Source: JBKBUF01 sp046290815
Lineage (GTDB): Bacteria; Bacteroidota; Bacteroidia; Cytophagales; Cytophagaceae
Reading direction: 5' to 3'
DNA length: 64,000 bases
Assembly (NCBI GenBank): GCA_046290815.1
Contig: JBKBUF010000028.1
Location: 1 to 64,000, forward strand
The notes under the pieces are model-generated. The model saw nothing but the letters and a program-made list of their open reading frames with translations. It was not told the DNA's origin and did no database searches. Every line of letters starts with the position of its first letter. Within the stretch, counting starts at the first letter, position 1. The position numbers and the translations under genes were made by a program. Positions 1 through 8,483 of the stretch are shown piece by piece.

Positions 1-120
1 CATTCATAATTATTCATCGGTTTTTTAATCCCGACGAAGGTAATTACTGGTGCATTCTTGTTGCCAAATTTGGTGCACTCTTATTTTCCGATTTTGGTGC
101 AGTTGTAGTTACCGACTACA
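1..120 (-). mobile_element. End of an IS21-family-like insertion sequence
   Basis: Three copies of TGGTGCA lie at 48-54, 71-77 and 95-101, spaced 23-24 bases, and the block ends in ..CTACA at 116-120. Read inward from that end the element would begin TGTAGTCGG and then carry repeated TGCACCA boxes. Multiple direct repeats near a 5'-TG..CA-3' tip are typical of IS21-family ends. An ATG at 15-17 on the minus strand opens a frame that leaves the window after five codons, which is where istA would be expected, but this is too short to prove. The adjacent TIR gene loses its reading frame exactly at this boundary, which supports insertion here. The family assignment is inference; the other end lies outside the window. 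Confidence 0.55.
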
Positions 121-973
121 ACCATTGTTTCTTTATGTAATCTTTTGATAAAAATATAACAATTAAATCAGATTGATTCTGATATATTTTTTGAATAATT
201 ATGTCTGCATTGGGGCGTGCTAATTGAGCTTGATAGTCAAAGTCATAAAAAACAGAATCAGAGCCTAAATTAGACCTAAGTACATCAACAACCTTAGACA
301 CGAATTTTCTCTTCTCTCCAGGAAATGATACAGCAACACGGAAGTTAATTTTTGAAACATCCGATATAGATCTATCTGATTTTACAATTCTAAGTTCTCG
401 TGATAAGTGTTCCAATGCGAGCAAAGACAAAGAAAAAGGATCAGGCTCTATTTTGTTGGAGTAAAGTCTATTGGGATAGGTTTCTGAAAGATAGAAAAGG
501 AGATAATTTAACCATATTGCTAATGGATTATCATTGATAATAGAAACTGGTTTACAATCTGGATTATTTTTAAGCCCCTCAGATTGTATTTCCTCTATAA
601 CCCGAAATTTGAATTCTAAGACTTCTTCAATACTAAATAAGGCTCCTGCACGTTTTGCCATTCTAATGAATTGTTTTGTTTTACTTCCTTCAATTAATCC
701 CATTTGAGTCAATTCAGCTCCTCGGATACCCCATTTTAAATTACTGTTACTAACATTATTAATAAAAGCTTCCATCGTATTTTCTTTTTCCAAATTACCA
801 TTATGTTGCCACAACATAATGGCATGATTTGGATCTCGAAATTTCCTATTGATTTGAGGCCCCTTTTGGGTTATAAAAAAAGTATGAAAATCAAGATCGT
901 AAAATTTTGCTGATTCATTTTCAAATGCAATAATGAGTCGATTAATTTCATCTATTTTGTTTGCGAGAGCCAT
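116..973 (-). pseudogene. TIR-domain effector truncated by an insertion element
   Basis: A 285-residue product with an unrecognised, mostly helical N-terminal region (about 1-210) and a C-terminal TIR domain starting at FRVAVSFPGEKRKF. The TIR part runs through VFYDFDYQAQLARPN and LIVIFLSKDYIKKQW, then stops after one extra Leu. Relatives continue with a segment of the CGLEW type that holds the NADase glutamate, so the catalytic residue is missing here. The last codon and the TAG stop come from the element end at 1-120. The start is ATG with no competing upstream ATG. It is separated from the neighbouring operon by about 200 AT-rich bases that I could not assign. Probably inactive now; before the insertion it was likely a fourth effector-type gene of the island. 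Confidence 0.75.
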
Positions 974-1182
974 TTTAGATTAGGTAATTAGATTAAGATA
1001 TCTTATGTTATTGATGCATTAAATAAAATTATTCAATCATATCAGTAGATAATAAATGTTCATATTATTTAGATCTTTTGGTCTAAGACTTTTATCTTAA
1101 TAATATAGTACCTTTTTATATTAGCTGTAAAAGAAGAAGTATTGTTCAATTGAAAAAATATTGCATTAGTAAATTTACTTTA

Positions 1183-1797
1183 TCAAAAAAAACTAAGCTG
1201 ATGATATTCCTTCCAATTTATCGGATCTCCATGAATACCCAAACGATATTTTTCTTTTATTTCTTCAATAAAATCAATAACTAAATTTTCATCTCTAATT
1301 GTTATGTAATCTCTTTGTCGGGAATTTGGACATAACGGTTTATAATCATCAGGAACTTTAAAGCTATTACTTCCAAAATAGATAAAGTGATCAGAAATTA
1401 AAACATAATTTCCCCTTAAATCTTGATTTAGATTTCTTTCATTTAATTTACCATCGTTTAAGCTATGGTGAGAATCCAACTGACACCAAGAACCTTCCTC
1501 TTTATAGTATATATTATCACCATGAATTTGTTTCAAACTACCATTTAAAACAGGTTTTTTTCTAGCAAATCGTTTATCGCTCCAGTATTCTTCAAAAGTT
1601 AACTTTTCAGTAACTTTCATTAGGAATATTAAATGATAAAGTAAATTATTCTCCACAGCTCCTGTCCCAATTATCCAATCATTAACAACTGCCTTTTTTC
1701 TGATGTGTGGTTTACAACAGGCCAAAGTACAATAGCCCCCAAAAGGATTAGGAGCGAAACCATAGTCTCGTTTGATTTTGTAGGCGTAATAACTCAT
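1183..1797 (-). CDS. Nmad2-like nucleotide modification associated protein
   Basis: A 204-residue protein containing APNPFGGYCTLACCKP near residues 15-30 and NDWIIGTGA near 40-48. These match my memory of the Nmad2 family (nucleotide modification associated domain 2), a family linked by gene neighbourhood to modified-nucleotide and conflict systems; its biochemistry is unknown to me. The ATG overlaps the stop of the upstream TIR-like gene as TAATG, so translation is probably coupled; an upstream in-frame TTG is less likely. It is the last gene of the minus-strand operon that starts with the MazG-like gene. The family call is moderately sure; the role in defence is inference. Confidence 0.6.
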   Translation of the reverse strand: MSYYAYKIKRDYGFAPNPFGGYCTLACCKPHIRKKAVVNDWIIGTGAVENNLLYHLIFLMKVTEKLTFEEYWSDKRFARKKPVLNGSLKQIHGDNIYYKEEGSWCQLDSHHSLNDGKLNERNLNQDLRGNYVLISDHFIYFGSNSFKVPDDYKPLCPNSRQRDYITIRDENLVIDFIEEIKEKYRLGIHGDPINWKEYHQLSFF

Positions 1798-2288
1798 TAT
1801 TGGCAACCAATTCTTTTTACATTGTAAGTAGGTGTTTTGGGCTCCCCACTTGAATTACACCATCCCACTTCTTCTCCTTCCAGTCCGGCTATAATTTTTT
1901 CCGAGTTCCAACCTACCAACCCATCACTATATTTTTCAAGATTTTCAGGTATATCAGAATTCTTAGCTCCCTGCATAAATACACCGATTATTCTTTTACC
2001 TTGATTCGAGGCTTCTTCAATTTCCCAATTTACCCATTCTCTCGAATGTGTTTGAGACCCGATAAGAACAACAACAGTTCCTGCCCAAGACATTTTCATT
2101 CTCAACAAACGTTTAATAGTTTCATCACTAACCTTTCTTTGATTCAATCTTTCCTGGTTGCCTTTCTTTACCCTGATTGAACTATTTCTGATTGCATAAT
2201 CTTTTCCTGCTAATAGATTTGTAAAATCTGTTACAGATTGATCATCTTTATGATGGTGGCTTATAAAAACATTTTTTGTTGTACTCAT
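1797..2288 (-). CDS. TIR-like DUF1863 (ThsB-type fold) protein
   Basis: A stand-alone 163-residue TIR-like protein. It opens with KNVFISHHHKDD (residues 6-16), has a central strand TVVVLIGSQT and the motif SREWVNWEIEEA near 82-93, with Trp88 and Glu89 in the position of the conserved WE pair of DUF1863/MTH538 TIR-like proteins. Such proteins make nucleotide signals from NAD in Thoeris-like systems or act as NAD-consuming effectors. No ThsA-like partner is seen nearby, so the signalling role is only a possibility. It lies 4 bases after the hypermodification-type gene and overlaps the Nmad2-like gene by TAATG, so it belongs to one transcript with both. Confidence 0.7.
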   Translation of the reverse strand: MSTTKNVFISHHHKDDQSVTDFTNLLAGKDYAIRNSSIRVKKGNQERLNQRKVSDETIKRLLRMKMSWAGTVVVLIGSQTHSREWVNWEIEEASNQGKRIIGVFMQGAKNSDIPENLEKYSDGLVGWNSEKIIAGLEGEEVGWCNSSGEPKTPTYNVKRIGCQ

Positions 2289-2292
2289 TTTG

Positions 2293-3309
2293 TTATCTGA
2301 TTAAATGATTAATATTCCATTTGGGCGGAAAGATATAATCTATGGGATCATTCTTTTGAAGCAAAAACTTCTGTTTAATTCTTGTCCTGTGAGAATAGCC
2401 GTTTATTTCAGGATGAGCAACTCTTGAATATTTGTCCACTTCACAAAAAATATTCTGACAATCTATAAGTTGTAGATTTCTTCCCCATAAGGTGCTAAAT
2501 TCAAGTCCTAACCTCTCAAACTCATATTCTTGGCTATCGGCCATCATCCTGATAATATCCTCAAAATTGTAATCCCCAAAATCTTTAAAACATTTTGCTA
2601 TTCCATCTTTAGCTCCCGGCCCAGCTTTTACAAACTCCATTTCACTAAAATCAGTGAGGTTACTATAATTAATATCCGTTACATACTGATAGGCTAAAAA
2701 CTCTCCAATAATAGGACAAGATAGAAGAATATTATATGCATTAGACATTGTTTTGCTTTGTTGAAGCTTATATGGAACATTTTCATTAATCATCTTTTCA
2801 ATCAATTTCAGATGATTTTGATGTTTTCTTTCCCTGCCAAAAGCAGATCTTCCAGAAGCCATTATATAAGCGGCAGAATAGATGGGAATGTTATGTAGCA
2901 TCAGTTCTGTTAACAGTTTATCATATTTTTTAAAAGAATAATCTTTAAAAGTTATTTGTCCAAATTCTTTAATTAAATATTCCCATGTTGAAATACGATT
3001 AAAAATTTTAAATAAAATTAGACGGAAGAATATCTCATTTGGATTTTGACTTCCTTTATAAATTACATTCCTAATCAGATATTGACTTACTCTATCGGTA
3101 GCTCTATAGCTATTTGTAAATTTGTATTGATTAAAAATGGGATCATTAGACCATGGGTAATTTTCTCCATTTAGTCTTTTTAAAAAAATATTCTGTCGTT
3201 CTGATGCAAACCGCCAATAAGTATCATACACAATACTTGGTTTGGGTTTTAATTTCCTATTGAAAATTATAATCTGCTTCAATTCCACTTCTAATAGTCT
3301 TGTTGACAT
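2293..3309 (-). CDS. Thymine-hypermodification-type protein (HMUDK_hel / AGPT-Pplase-like)
   Basis: A 338-residue protein with YWRFASERQNIF (about 31-42), YPWSNDPI (51-58) and FTNSYRATDRVSQYLIRN (63-80). These fit the family often named 5-hmdU DNA kinase helical domain, or alpha-glutamyl/putrescinyl-thymine pyrophosphorylase-like, known from phages that build hypermodified thymine. A glycosylase-like stretch (LSCPIIGEFLAYQYVTDI, then MEFVKAGPGAKDGI) follows, as in that family. Phage members act on modified pyrimidine in DNA or nucleotides; what this copy does is unknown. It lies 3 bases after the SLOG gene and 4 before the TIR-like gene. Beside TIR and SLOG proteins it could sense or process a nucleotide rather than decorate DNA. 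Family call fairly sure, function inferred. Confidence 0.65.
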   Translation of the reverse strand: MSTRLLEVELKQIIIFNRKLKPKPSIVYDTYWRFASERQNIFLKRLNGENYPWSNDPIFNQYKFTNSYRATDRVSQYLIRNVIYKGSQNPNEIFFRLILFKIFNRISTWEYLIKEFGQITFKDYSFKKYDKLLTELMLHNIPIYSAAYIMASGRSAFGRERKHQNHLKLIEKMINENVPYKLQQSKTMSNAYNILLSCPIIGEFLAYQYVTDINYSNLTDFSEMEFVKAGPGAKDGIAKCFKDFGDYNFEDIIRMMADSQEYEFERLGLEFSTLWGRNLQLIDCQNIFCEVDKYSRVAHPEINGYSHRTRIKQKFLLQKNDPIDYIFPPKWNINHLIR

Positions 3310-3312
3310 TTT

Positions 3313-4278
3313 TTAATAAGTAAAGCAATTAGTTAAGCCTTTTAAAATTAAATATATCATTTCACTGATATGTGGTGTCATAGCTAATCTGACATTTTCA
3401 TCTTTGGTTAACCCATTTGATTTTGATATACCATCAAAACTTATTTTCTGAAGTGTTGAATAGAAATCAGCATAATCAATTTTATTTTCAGGATGTTTTT
3501 CATTATAAAGATTAAAAAGGCTTTTGTATTCAGAGTTATCAAAATGAAATTCTTCTGAAAAGCTATTGGACCGCTCATTTTTTAACGCATTAATTATATC
3601 CTTTGAAATTCCACCAAATGCTCCTACTAAGTATACTGGATGATTATGCTTCAATGCAATAAGGAGCTCTTCTAAAATACCAGGACATTTTCCTTTGTAA
3701 CCTTTTGTTCGCCCTCCAATGAAAATTCTTGCCTGACATTCTGATTCCATTTCTTCTCTCATTTTTGTCAGGCATCTAGTCCATATATACAAATTTTCAG
3801 GAGAGTCAGGTTTTAGGAATTCTTTGGTATTGGATATGGTAAGACCACTTGGAGGTGCTATTTTTTTAAACGAAACATTTCGTCTTAGTTCTGCTTCTTT
3901 CTCTATAGAAACAGTAGTTGATATAGGATAAGCAAGATAACTATAAAACCTTTCATGTGGAGATAAAGCTTTATCTGCTTGATAGTATGCCAACAATTCA
4001 AATAAGGTCTCGGTAAATCCTCCTTGTCTCATATCTCCCCCATAAGCAATTTTTGCTCCGGAAGCTATGAGATACCTTGCCACTTCTATCATCGCATCTT
4101 TTAAATGAGCGACACTATAACCAAGATCAATAAGATCATCACTTTCTGAAATTGAAATCCCAATCATCTTTCCTTTTAAGAAATATTTTCTTGAAAGTAC
4201 TTCTTCTTTATCAAGAAGTAAAGCTTTGCCTTTCCCTGAGTCTTCTGATATATTTGATATATTACTTTCTTCACTCAT
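3313..4278 (-). CDS. SLOG-domain nucleotide sensor or processor
   Basis: A Rossmann-like SLOG protein of 321 residues from the chosen ATG. Seen motifs: KMIGISISES near 37-46, then SGAKIAYGGDMRQGGFTE near 73-90 (the GG nucleotide-binding loop), ARIFIGG in the middle and KGKCPGILEE, the usual second loop of LOG-like folds. It resembles the SLOG cluster 2 group. SLOG domains bind or cleave nucleotide-derived signals and often accompany TIR proteins. The ATG lies inside the end of the upstream double-TIR gene (8-base overlap) and is preceded by AAAAGGA; an in-frame TTG four codons earlier is less convincing. I infer that it binds the product made by the TIR partner. Confidence 0.75.
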   Translation of the reverse strand: MSEESNISNISEDSGKGKALLLDKEEVLSRKYFLKGKMIGISISESDDLIDLGYSVAHLKDAMIEVARYLIASGAKIAYGGDMRQGGFTETLFELLAYYQADKALSPHERFYSYLAYPISTTVSIEKEAELRRNVSFKKIAPPSGLTISNTKEFLKPDSPENLYIWTRCLTKMREEMESECQARIFIGGRTKGYKGKCPGILEELLIALKHNHPVYLVGAFGGISKDIINALKNERSNSFSEEFHFDNSEYKSLFNLYNEKHPENKIDYADFYSTLQKISFDGISKSNGLTKDENVRLAMTPHISEMIYLILKGLTNCFTY

Positions 4279-5455
4279 TCCTTTTCGCAATTGATGGAAG
4301 CATTAATGGAGTTACAAAAACAAAGTCGTCATCCAATTGATTGAGGATGTTCATTTCCTCTGAACCCAATGGTGGGTCTGGATAAATAACCAAAGCATAT
4401 TGCTCTCCTTTGGTTATCCCCTGTTTTTTTAGTTGAATAAAGTTAAACAGTTCAGGTGCATTACTAAGAATTCTATCTGTTTTAATACCATATAAATCAG
4501 TGAGTGAATCTAGAAATTTTTTAGTATGCAAATTGAAGAGTACTTGTTCTAAAGTTAAATCTATTATCGCCAAGTAATTTCCTTTAAAACGGATGGATGG
4601 ATAATTTCCTAGATAAGGAAAAGCTCTCTTTTCTCCGTTTTGTACAGCATTAACAATTACAATGGGACATCCCGAGGCTTTTGCTTCTAGCACTTCTATC
4701 CTGCACCATTCTCGGTCAGCATAGCTGTCGGATTGAAAAACGACCAAGGCTGATTCTCTTGCAGCCTTTTTTATTTCCTCTCCAAAATTCGAACCGTAAG
4801 ATATATCATTGGCATCGAAGAATGTTTTTAATTGAGTTTGAGAATTGATGTAATCTCTAAACTTTATAGCGTCCAATTTTGATTCATCATGTTTTGAATG
4901 ACTAATGAATAATTTAATAGGTGGCGAAGTAGATAAAGAATCTACTTCATCGGTTGCCTTCTTCATATTCATTAACAATCGACATAGTTCATGAAGGATA
5001 GGACTTTTAATTTGTAAAAGAATACTTTCTGTGGGTAAATCACCACTGTATTTTTTCGTATCAATTCTTATGAAATTGATGGGCAAAAATTTAGTAGAGA
5101 CATTAAATGCATGTTTAGATAAAGCAACTGGATAAACACGTCTTTTATTTTTTTCTATATTACATGAATCAAGGATGTTCTCAAGATAAGTTCCATATAC
5201 TTTATCATTTACAAATTCATCTGAGATTAAAGGGATTACTGCCGTATACTCCGACTCAGAAAAGTCAATCTTGATAGGCTGATTTGTATCGCCAAATTTT
5301 TTATTTCTAAAATATACTGGAATACCCAAAGACCGAACTAGAGGCTTATCAGAATCCCTACATAGAATAGAATATAAGAAATCTGCAATTTTCTGCCCTT
5401 CTAAGTTGTCAGGATGCCAGACAATATATATTGCTAAAGGTATTTTATAACTCAT
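4271..5455 (-). CDS. TIR-domain protein with an N-terminal TIR-like half
   Basis: A 394-residue protein. A canonical TIR domain spans about 180-300: KLFISHSKHDE at 181-191, FFDANDISYGSNFGEEI at 212-228 and REWCRIEVLEAK at 248-259, where Glu254 is the expected catalytic glutamate. Residues 1-160 look like a second, degenerate TIR-like unit (LAIYIVWHPDN, then SEYTAVIPLISDEF) without that glutamate. The C-terminal about 90 residues are unassigned. TIR domains of this kind usually hydrolyse or cyclise NAD. The gene overlaps its neighbours on both sides (ATGA with the small ORF, 8 bases with the SLOG gene), so TIR and SLOG are translationally coupled and probably form a pair. Confidence 0.75.
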   Translation of the reverse strand: MSYKIPLAIYIVWHPDNLEGQKIADFLYSILCRDSDKPLVRSLGIPVYFRNKKFGDTNQPIKIDFSESEYTAVIPLISDEFVNDKVYGTYLENILDSCNIEKNKRRVYPVALSKHAFNVSTKFLPINFIRIDTKKYSGDLPTESILLQIKSPILHELCRLLMNMKKATDEVDSLSTSPPIKLFISHSKHDESKLDAIKFRDYINSQTQLKTFFDANDISYGSNFGEEIKKAARESALVVFQSDSYADREWCRIEVLEAKASGCPIVIVNAVQNGEKRAFPYLGNYPSIRFKGNYLAIIDLTLEQVLFNLHTKKFLDSLTDLYGIKTDRILSNAPELFNFIQLKKQGITKGEQYALVIYPDPPLGSEEMNILNQLDDDFVFVTPLMLPSIAKRNE

Positions 5456-5697
5456 TCGTTGTCTAGAAATTTATTTAATGGATTGGCATGATAATCACTG
5501 AAAGTTTTAATCTTTTCCTCTTTTTCTATAAATTTCTCAAATATGAGATATGATTTTCGGATGGGATCTAAAAATTTATTTAACGATGCTGTTCCATGCA
5601 GTATCTCTGGAACTTCACGCACCTTTGTTTCTGAAATAAAACGTAAGGATTTTTCAATACTATAAAGTGTTTTAAAAGCCCTATTTGTCCCTTTCAT
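5452..5697 (-). CDS. Small protein of unknown function in the TIR/SLOG operon
   Basis: An 81-residue, charged, probably helical protein with no signal peptide or membrane segment; I do not recognise the family. Its stop overlaps the ATG of the double-TIR gene (ATGA), and it begins 8 bases after the MazG-like gene, so it is clearly part of the operon. Its position just before the TIR gene would suit a small accessory or inhibitor of the TIR protein, but nothing in the sequence proves that. Confidence 0.55.
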   Translation of the reverse strand: MKGTNRAFKTLYSIEKSLRFISETKVREVPEILHGTASLNKFLDPIRKSYLIFEKFIEKEEKIKTFSDYHANPLNKFLDNE

Positions 5698-5705
5698 TGT
5701 ATTAT

Positions 5706-6590
5706 TTAGCTTTTTCCCAGGTAAATTAGTTTTCGATTTTTTATACTCACTAATACCCGACCACCCTTATTTACTCTAAGTTCATCGTACACTTTATAAG
5801 AATTTATAATTGCAGTTTCCCATTGCTTTTGAGTACAGTTTTTCACTTCAATTCCTGTAACTAACTTTTGAACTGTTTTCAGTACTTCTGTATCAACACT
5901 GCTGCTGTATTTAAAAAGTTGATGATCTGACCCGTAGCTATATATGTATAAACTGATAAGCTCTTCAATAATTGCTGCCCTCGCTCCATCCTCTACCTCG
6001 TCCATTTCATTATCACTTTTCCTTTTTATTTCCATTAATTTTCTAACAACAGGAGACCAACCTAGATATGCTACATAACCAAAATGAAAAATATCATGAA
6101 ATCTATAACCATCATCTTGATGTGAATTATCGGTTATATCATTACCGATTTGTTTTCCAGTTGAATTATTTATAATTCTTACTTTCTCTTTTCCATCTTC
6201 ATTTATCACAACAAATTGTACCTCAAATTCTCTAGGAAATTGTTCTTCCACCGGATAATTCGCATCATAGATTATGAATTTATCAGAATGTTCTAAGTCA
6301 AATCGGTCCTTTATTTTAGCCAGATTATTGTTCGCAATATCTTCCAAATCAAGACCGTTTTGTGTAGCAATTGTTGAAATATACCAAAGGACATCGCCCA
6401 GCTCCTCTTTGAGTTTGTTCTTGTAGTTGGTGTAAGCATTCCCATCTCTCAAATTTTTCTTTAATTCAGTTATTACTGAGCCTGCTTCACCAATTAATCC
6501 AAGAAAAGGAACCAATGTATTTGCTTCTCTCCTTTTGATATAATCCTGGATAGTTTTTTTTGCCTCTTGTTGATAATTTGAAAATTCCAT
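5706..6590 (-). CDS. MazG-like nucleotide pyrophosphohydrolase with an extra C-terminal domain
   Basis: An all-alpha NTP pyrophosphohydrolase fold occupies about residues 1-110 of 294. The metal-binding pattern is visible as GLIGEAGSVITELKK (31-45) and KEELGDVLWYIS (61-72), giving the E-x6-E and E-x2-D set of MazG proteins. Residues about 155-215 form a second conserved segment with YRFHDIFHFGYVAYLGWSP and DEVEDGARAAIIEE, known from MazG relatives in actinobacteria and phages. It would remove pyrophosphate from a standard or altered NTP. It is the first gene of the minus-strand operon. The ATG at MEFSNYQ is preferred to an upstream in-frame TTG. In this setting it may clean up or supply a modified nucleotide for the hypermodification-type gene. 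Confidence 0.75.
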   Translation of the reverse strand: MEFSNYQQEAKKTIQDYIKRREANTLVPFLGLIGEAGSVITELKKNLRDGNAYTNYKNKLKEELGDVLWYISTIATQNGLDLEDIANNNLAKIKDRFDLEHSDKFIIYDANYPVEEQFPREFEVQFVVINEDGKEKVRIINNSTGKQIGNDITDNSHQDDGYRFHDIFHFGYVAYLGWSPVVRKLMEIKRKSDNEMDEVEDGARAAIIEELISLYIYSYGSDHQLFKYSSSVDTEVLKTVQKLVTGIEVKNCTQKQWETAIINSYKVYDELRVNKGGRVLVSIKNRKLIYLGKS

Positions 6591-7134
6591 ACCTAAATAA
6601 TATTTGCTCAAAATTAAACAGATATTCCCGATTGCCTGCTTCCTTCAAACTGATCATGGATGGTTGACATTTTATAAACATAATTTATAATGAAAGGAAG
6701 TGCCATTAATATGGGAAAAACTTTGTTGTAAAAAATAATTTTTAATACTGCAAAATATACATTTTTAATATTTCAACAAAACGATTAATGCATTAATTAT
6801 CCACTTTTCAGAGTCCTGAGGACGCTAGTTACCTCCATCCTATCGCTAACCTCCCGCCAGGCCCGTCAGCGCCGGCCTGGCGGAATGCATTGTGCGGGGG
6901 GACGCCATAAAAGAGTTTAAATTGGGTTACCTATATGTTATGATCAACAGGAGTAGTTATATCTTCATAAGCCATCAACAGTAAAGAAATGATTAAACAT
7001 CGGAGAAAAAATCATCATCTATAATGAAATTTTTTTATAAATTGACAATAGTTCTATGAATTCTAACAGGTACATTATTACAATTTATTCCAGGGAATTA
7101 TAGGAACGAAGATATTTAGAAGTTATCAATAAAA
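6591..7134. other. Intergenic region between the defence island and the Crp/Fnr regulator
   Basis: About 540 bases between divergent genes. On the minus strand TATATTTTG at 6751-6759 with a TTTG about 17 bases upstream could be a Bacteroidota-type promoter for the MazG-TIR-SLOG operon, but it would give a leader of about 160 bases and is weak. A GC-rich hairpin lies at 6854-6883 and shares the word CTATCGCT with the region near 21979. I see no convincing gene; a short frame overlapping the MazG start is not credible. Confidence 0.5.
6854..6883. repeat. GC-rich palindromic hairpin
   Basis: CCGCCAGGCC at 6854-6863 pairs perfectly with GGCCTGGCGG at 6874-6883 around a 10-base loop. It stands out against very AT-rich surroundings and lies at the right border of the defence island. 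It looks like a dispersed REP-type element; a related hairpin in base composition lies at 17549-17564. No T-run follows, so it is not a normal terminator. Confidence 0.6.
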
Positions 7135-7746
7135 ATGAAAGATCAGTCTGTGGTTCCGGAATTATTACTGCAAAAACTAAAAAAGACCTTCAATCAATTT
7201 GTGCCTGTTCCGGAAGAAGACTGGCATCAGGTTCTGCCCTATATTCAGGTAATGAAATTAAAAAAGGGCGACTACTTTATTAAAGAAGGTCAGATTTGTA
7301 ATGTAGTCGGACTTATCAATCAAGGGATTCTTAGGGTATATTACACTGCTGAAGGGAAGGAAATAACCTCTTACTTTAATTCAAGCCATCGAAATCCTAT
7401 TGTTTCTGCCTTTTATAGTTTCTTATCAAGGAAGCCTTCTCTTGAAAGCATTCATGCTCTTGAAGACTCTGAATTGATAGTCATCGACCATGTAAAGCTC
7501 GGGATTTTATACGATCAGTATCCACTTTTTCAAAAATTGGGTAGACTGATGGCCGAACAGAATTACCTCGCTTCAATTCGCAGAATCTACTCTTTTCAAC
7601 ATAAACCTGCCCAGGAACGGTACGAAGAATTGCTACGGAAATACAAGCATGTAATTCATCAGATTCCTCAACACTACATTGCCTCCTATCTAGGCATTAC
7701 TCCTGAATCCCTTAGCCGGATCAGAGCTAATATAGCTAAAAAATAG
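7135..7746 (+). CDS. Crp/Fnr-family transcriptional regulator
   Basis: A 203-residue protein with an N-terminal cyclic-nucleotide-binding-type beta barrel (KLKKGDYFIKEGQICNVVG near 40-58, then GILRVYYTAEGKEIT) and a C-terminal winged helix ending in HYIASYLGITPESLSRIR. The Arg and Glu needed for cAMP binding are not in the classical order, as is common for Bacteroidota members, so the ligand is unknown. No Fnr-type cysteine cluster is visible. It lies upstream of and collinear with the HD and CoaD-CoaE genes, with 87 bases before the chosen HD start. Confidence 0.85.
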   Translation: MKDQSVVPELLLQKLKKTFNQFVPVPEEDWHQVLPYIQVMKLKKGDYFIKEGQICNVVGLINQGILRVYYTAEGKEITSYFNSSHRNPIVSAFYSFLSRKPSLESIHALEDSELIVIDHVKLGILYDQYPLFQKLGRLMAEQNYLASIRRIYSFQHKPAQERYEELLRKYKHVIHQIPQHYIASYLGITPESLSRIRANIAKK

Positions 7747-7833
7747 GCTTTTAGCCCCTCTTTATTTCTTACCATACATCAATGGATGGAATGCTTCCAT
7801 CTACTACCTTTGGTACATCGAAGAGGAAGTAAA

Positions 7834-8472
7834 ATGCAAGAGCAGGATAAACATAAAAATTACTGGTATTCCTTATGCTCCCGTTATGGAGCATCAGAGG
7901 CCTGGATAAATAAATCATTTAATCAGATTACAGAAGCCTATAGCTCCGGGAAAAGACATTACCATAATTTAAACCACATTAATGATCTATTAAAATCCGC
8001 AGAAGAATACAAATCTATCATTACGGATTACGATTCTGTGAACTTTGCGATCTGGTTTCATGACTTGGTCTATAATGCTATCGCTTCCGATAACGAAGAA
8101 AAAAGTGCTTCCTTAGCAAATAAGTGGATGCAGGAGTTAAAGATATCAGAAGAACAGATCAATAAGGTAGTTTACATGATCATGGTTACAAAGAACCACA
8201 TGAGTTTTGCAGATCCAAATGATAATGATACGTCCTTATTCCTGGACTTCGATTTAAAAATTCTTGGACAGGAAAGAAACATTTATCGGGAGTATATGAA
8301 TAAGATCCGTCAGGAATATTCCTTAGTTCCTGATCTTTTGTACAACCCCGGAAGAAAGAAAGTGCTTAAGAAATTTCTGGAAGCAGAATCTTTATATAAG
8401 ACGGAAGAATTCAAAAAACTATATGAAGATAAAGCCAGAGCAAATATTCAATTTGAATTAGAACAATTATAA
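7834..8472 (+). CDS. HD-superfamily metal-dependent phosphohydrolase
   Basis: A 212-residue protein with RHYHNLNHI at about 40-48 and AIWFHDLVYN at about 70-79, the histidine and HD ligands of the predicted metal-dependent HD phosphohydrolase family; a further VYMIMVTKNH supplies another ligand. The substrate is not known for this family. I chose the ATG at 7834 because it is preceded by GAGGAAG, whereas the frame can be opened at 7786 with 16 poorly conserved residues. The stop is 11 bases before the CoaD-CoaE start, so the two are probably co-transcribed. Confidence 0.75.
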   Translation: MQEQDKHKNYWYSLCSRYGASEAWINKSFNQITEAYSSGKRHYHNLNHINDLLKSAEEYKSIITDYDSVNFAIWFHDLVYNAIASDNEEKSASLANKWMQELKISEEQINKVVYMIMVTKNHMSFADPNDNDTSLFLDFDLKILGQERNIYREYMNKIRQEYSLVPDLLYNPGRKKVLKKFLEAESLYKTEEFKKLYEDKARANIQFELEQL

Positions 8473-8483
8473 ACCTTACAACT

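Noticed and set aside
116..6590. Canonical Thoeris or CBASS system
   Set aside because: There is no ThsA (SIR2-SLOG) protein and no CD-NTase; the SLOG protein has no visible effector domain and the gene set differs.
6487..6681. 64-codon minus-strand frame overlapping the start of the MazG-like gene
   Set aside because: Out of frame with and largely inside a clear MazG N-terminus; no family pattern.
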